Below are positions 62,487 to 64,000 of a DNA stretch of 64,000 nt, piece by piece; positions within the stretch are counted from its first letter, which is position 1, and every line of letters begins with the position of its first letter. This DNA comes from Mixophyes australis (taxonomy: Eukaryota > Chordata > Amphibia > Anura > Limnodynastidae), in NCBI GenBank assembly GCA_036250195.1, contig JAVHZZ010000010.1, positions 106,818,778-106,882,777 of the forward strand, read 5' to 3'. Both the position numbers and the translations under genes were made by a program. A model generated the notes under the pieces. That model did no database searches. It was not told where the DNA came from and was given only the letters and a program-made list of their open reading frames with translations.

Positions 62487-63195
62487 ATGCGAATAACGCG
62501 CTATGGTGTGAAGGAGCGTCGTTTACCACAAACACGCGCAAACACTTACACACACATTTACACGAACACATACACTTGTAATTAGTTCATATTAAACGTA
62601 GTTGCAACACGTAGTTATTTGTAATGAAATGTAGCAGAGTTTATAGTTAAACATTATAATGTTATGTACACGTTAATGAGATCTAAGGTTCAGGACGCAG
62701 GAAACATATCATGTCTGGTATCATTCTAATCCCCTATTTATCCTCAGACGTCCGGTTCAATCGCCTAACGAATCGCACCTTGTGTATGCTAGATATGTAT
62801 TATAGGGAATAAATGATCAGAATGGTATTGTGTGTGTAATGTAAATAGACCAGTTTGAACCAGCTTTTCGGCGGGAAGATTAGTATCCATCTTCTGGAGA
62901 ACTGACCCCAACCCTTGGAGGGCATTGTTTAAACTGGCCAATGACCCGCATTACACTGGACCTTCCGAAACATGTCAAATCATCTGTATTGTTCTCACTG
63001 GATCACGAACTGTATATAAGCAGGGGTCCTGGGACCAGCAGACAGTCTCTTTGACCACAGACTTCAGGACTGAATGACTGTATTTTGGATCCAGGGCACC
63101 TGCGAACTTAACGGCTGTACTTATTTTATTTGGATTGTTACTCTGCTGCTTTTTGCTATTAAATCGAATTGTGCTTTGGAACCACATAATTGGAG
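62487..63195 (+). mobile_element. Solo LTR-like copy B
   Basis: Same family as copy A, with intact TATA-like CTGTATATAAGC at about 63008 and ATTAAA at about 63160. After AACCACATAATTGGAGGTGG the match to copy A stops, perhaps the LTR boundary. No protein-coding retroviral or retrotransposon sequence lies between the copies. Confidence 0.6.
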
Positions 63196-63428
63196 GTGGA
63201 CAATCGTTATTGGATAGCGACTAGACGAACATTACAAGATACACACACGTGTAGGGCCAAATCCAGCCTTTCAGTACTCCAGCACAATCGCATAACATAG
63301 CTCCCAAATGTTCCGATTCCTGTGGGACAGACCCGTGGGTGGGAAGTGTGCATGGCCACTCCCACTCTGCAACGTGGCCACACACCCTTTTTCACAGACA
63401 ATTGGGAGACATGAAAAAGGAATAATCT

Positions 63429-63650
63429 CAGGGCCGATGCAAGCTCCGGGGCAACCTAGATGCCCCCCCTCCCCGTTTCAAAGTGGCGCTCAACCCTCTG
63501 GCTACCTAGGCATTCGGCAGGTGGGAGGGGCATGCTCTCCTGGGACTATAACACCTAGCTGTGACATCATCACCAAGCCACATTCCCAGCACTGACGTGG
63601 AGGAGCAGAGAGCCATCACCTAAGTTGGACTAAGGGTAGCGCCAGCCCTG
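63429..63650. mobile_element. Short element with CAGGGC inverted ends
   Basis: CAGGGCCGATGC at left and GCGCCAGCCCTG at right, about 222 bases, hAT-style ends. Flanks AATAATCT and AATACATT match at 5 of 8 bases only. Confidence 0.5.
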
Positions 63651-64000
63651 AATACATTATAGCATAGCTGCCAACGTTTGGATGTAAATTCCTGGGATAT
63701 GTTTCATCTGAGCAGGTAAAAAAATTTAATAAAAATAAAGGCACAGTGCAGACGAAGCGGAGTCGGGAGTACTACAAATATCATCCTGACCACATTCCCA
63801 AAAACCTTATTTCCGACAGAACACATTGAAGAGGACCAGCAATCATCAGCCACGGGATTGGCCACATGCATTGGTTACATAACACAACCACAGTTTTACA
63901 GCAGCCATTTATCCAGTCTGTTTGCAAGATTTATAAAAGTATCTGTATGTAAATGATTGGATGGAGGATGTGAGATATGTATAAGTCTGAGCATTATATG
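63651..64000. other. No gene seen
   Basis: Right edge of window; nothing recognised. The MICAL2 first exon and promoter would lie to this side of exon 60313-60649. Confidence 0.4.

Overview
The window looks like intronic and exonic DNA of a vertebrate chromosome, most likely an anuran amphibian. Evidence: one large multi-exon gene with GT-AG introns up to 19 kb; high density of short hAT-type and fold-back elements; CAACCAATCAGATTCTAG hairpins and GCTCCAATGGGGCAGGG...CAGCGCTGCGGAAT SINE tails that I associate with frog genomes; and many micro- and minisatellites. Species assignment is inference from remembered repeat styles.

The only host gene I can support is MICAL2 (flavoprotein monooxygenase that oxidises actin), entirely on the minus strand. 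Twenty coding exons can be read from 60576 (ATG) down to 2120, all phase-compatible, giving 972 codons if all are used. They cover the N-terminal leader, the FAD monooxygenase domain (GGGPCG, GADG and GD motifs), the calponin-homology (CH) domain, a basic nuclear-localisation region and the Ser/Pro-rich linker. The LIM domain and the 3' end are not in the window and must lie left of base 1; the promoter and first non-coding exon must lie elsewhere, probably right of 60649. The last two exons (4819-4950 and 2120-2239) are a tandem duplication of a single linker exon, the most gene-relevant novelty here.

Between exons the DNA is repeats. A 4.3-kb hAT transposon with perfect 8-bp target duplication fills 14806-19127; it carries a 238-codon open frame on + beside a 100-bp tandem array, and a broken hAT transposase on the opposite strand. 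Small elements with 8-bp target duplications lie at 32200-32387, 36069-36215, 42406-42665 and 44105-44710. At least seven CCAAT-containing fold-back elements, four full or near-full tRNA-headed SINE copies plus fragments, a LINE 3' end (46880-47518), and two LTR-like copies on either side of the first coding exon are present. Tandem arrays include a 1.75-kb AT-rich array (29350-31100), a 30-bp minisatellite (2343-2860), a 150-bp array (32415-32985) and four long (TA)n tracts. Most long open frames in the window are artefacts of these arrays.
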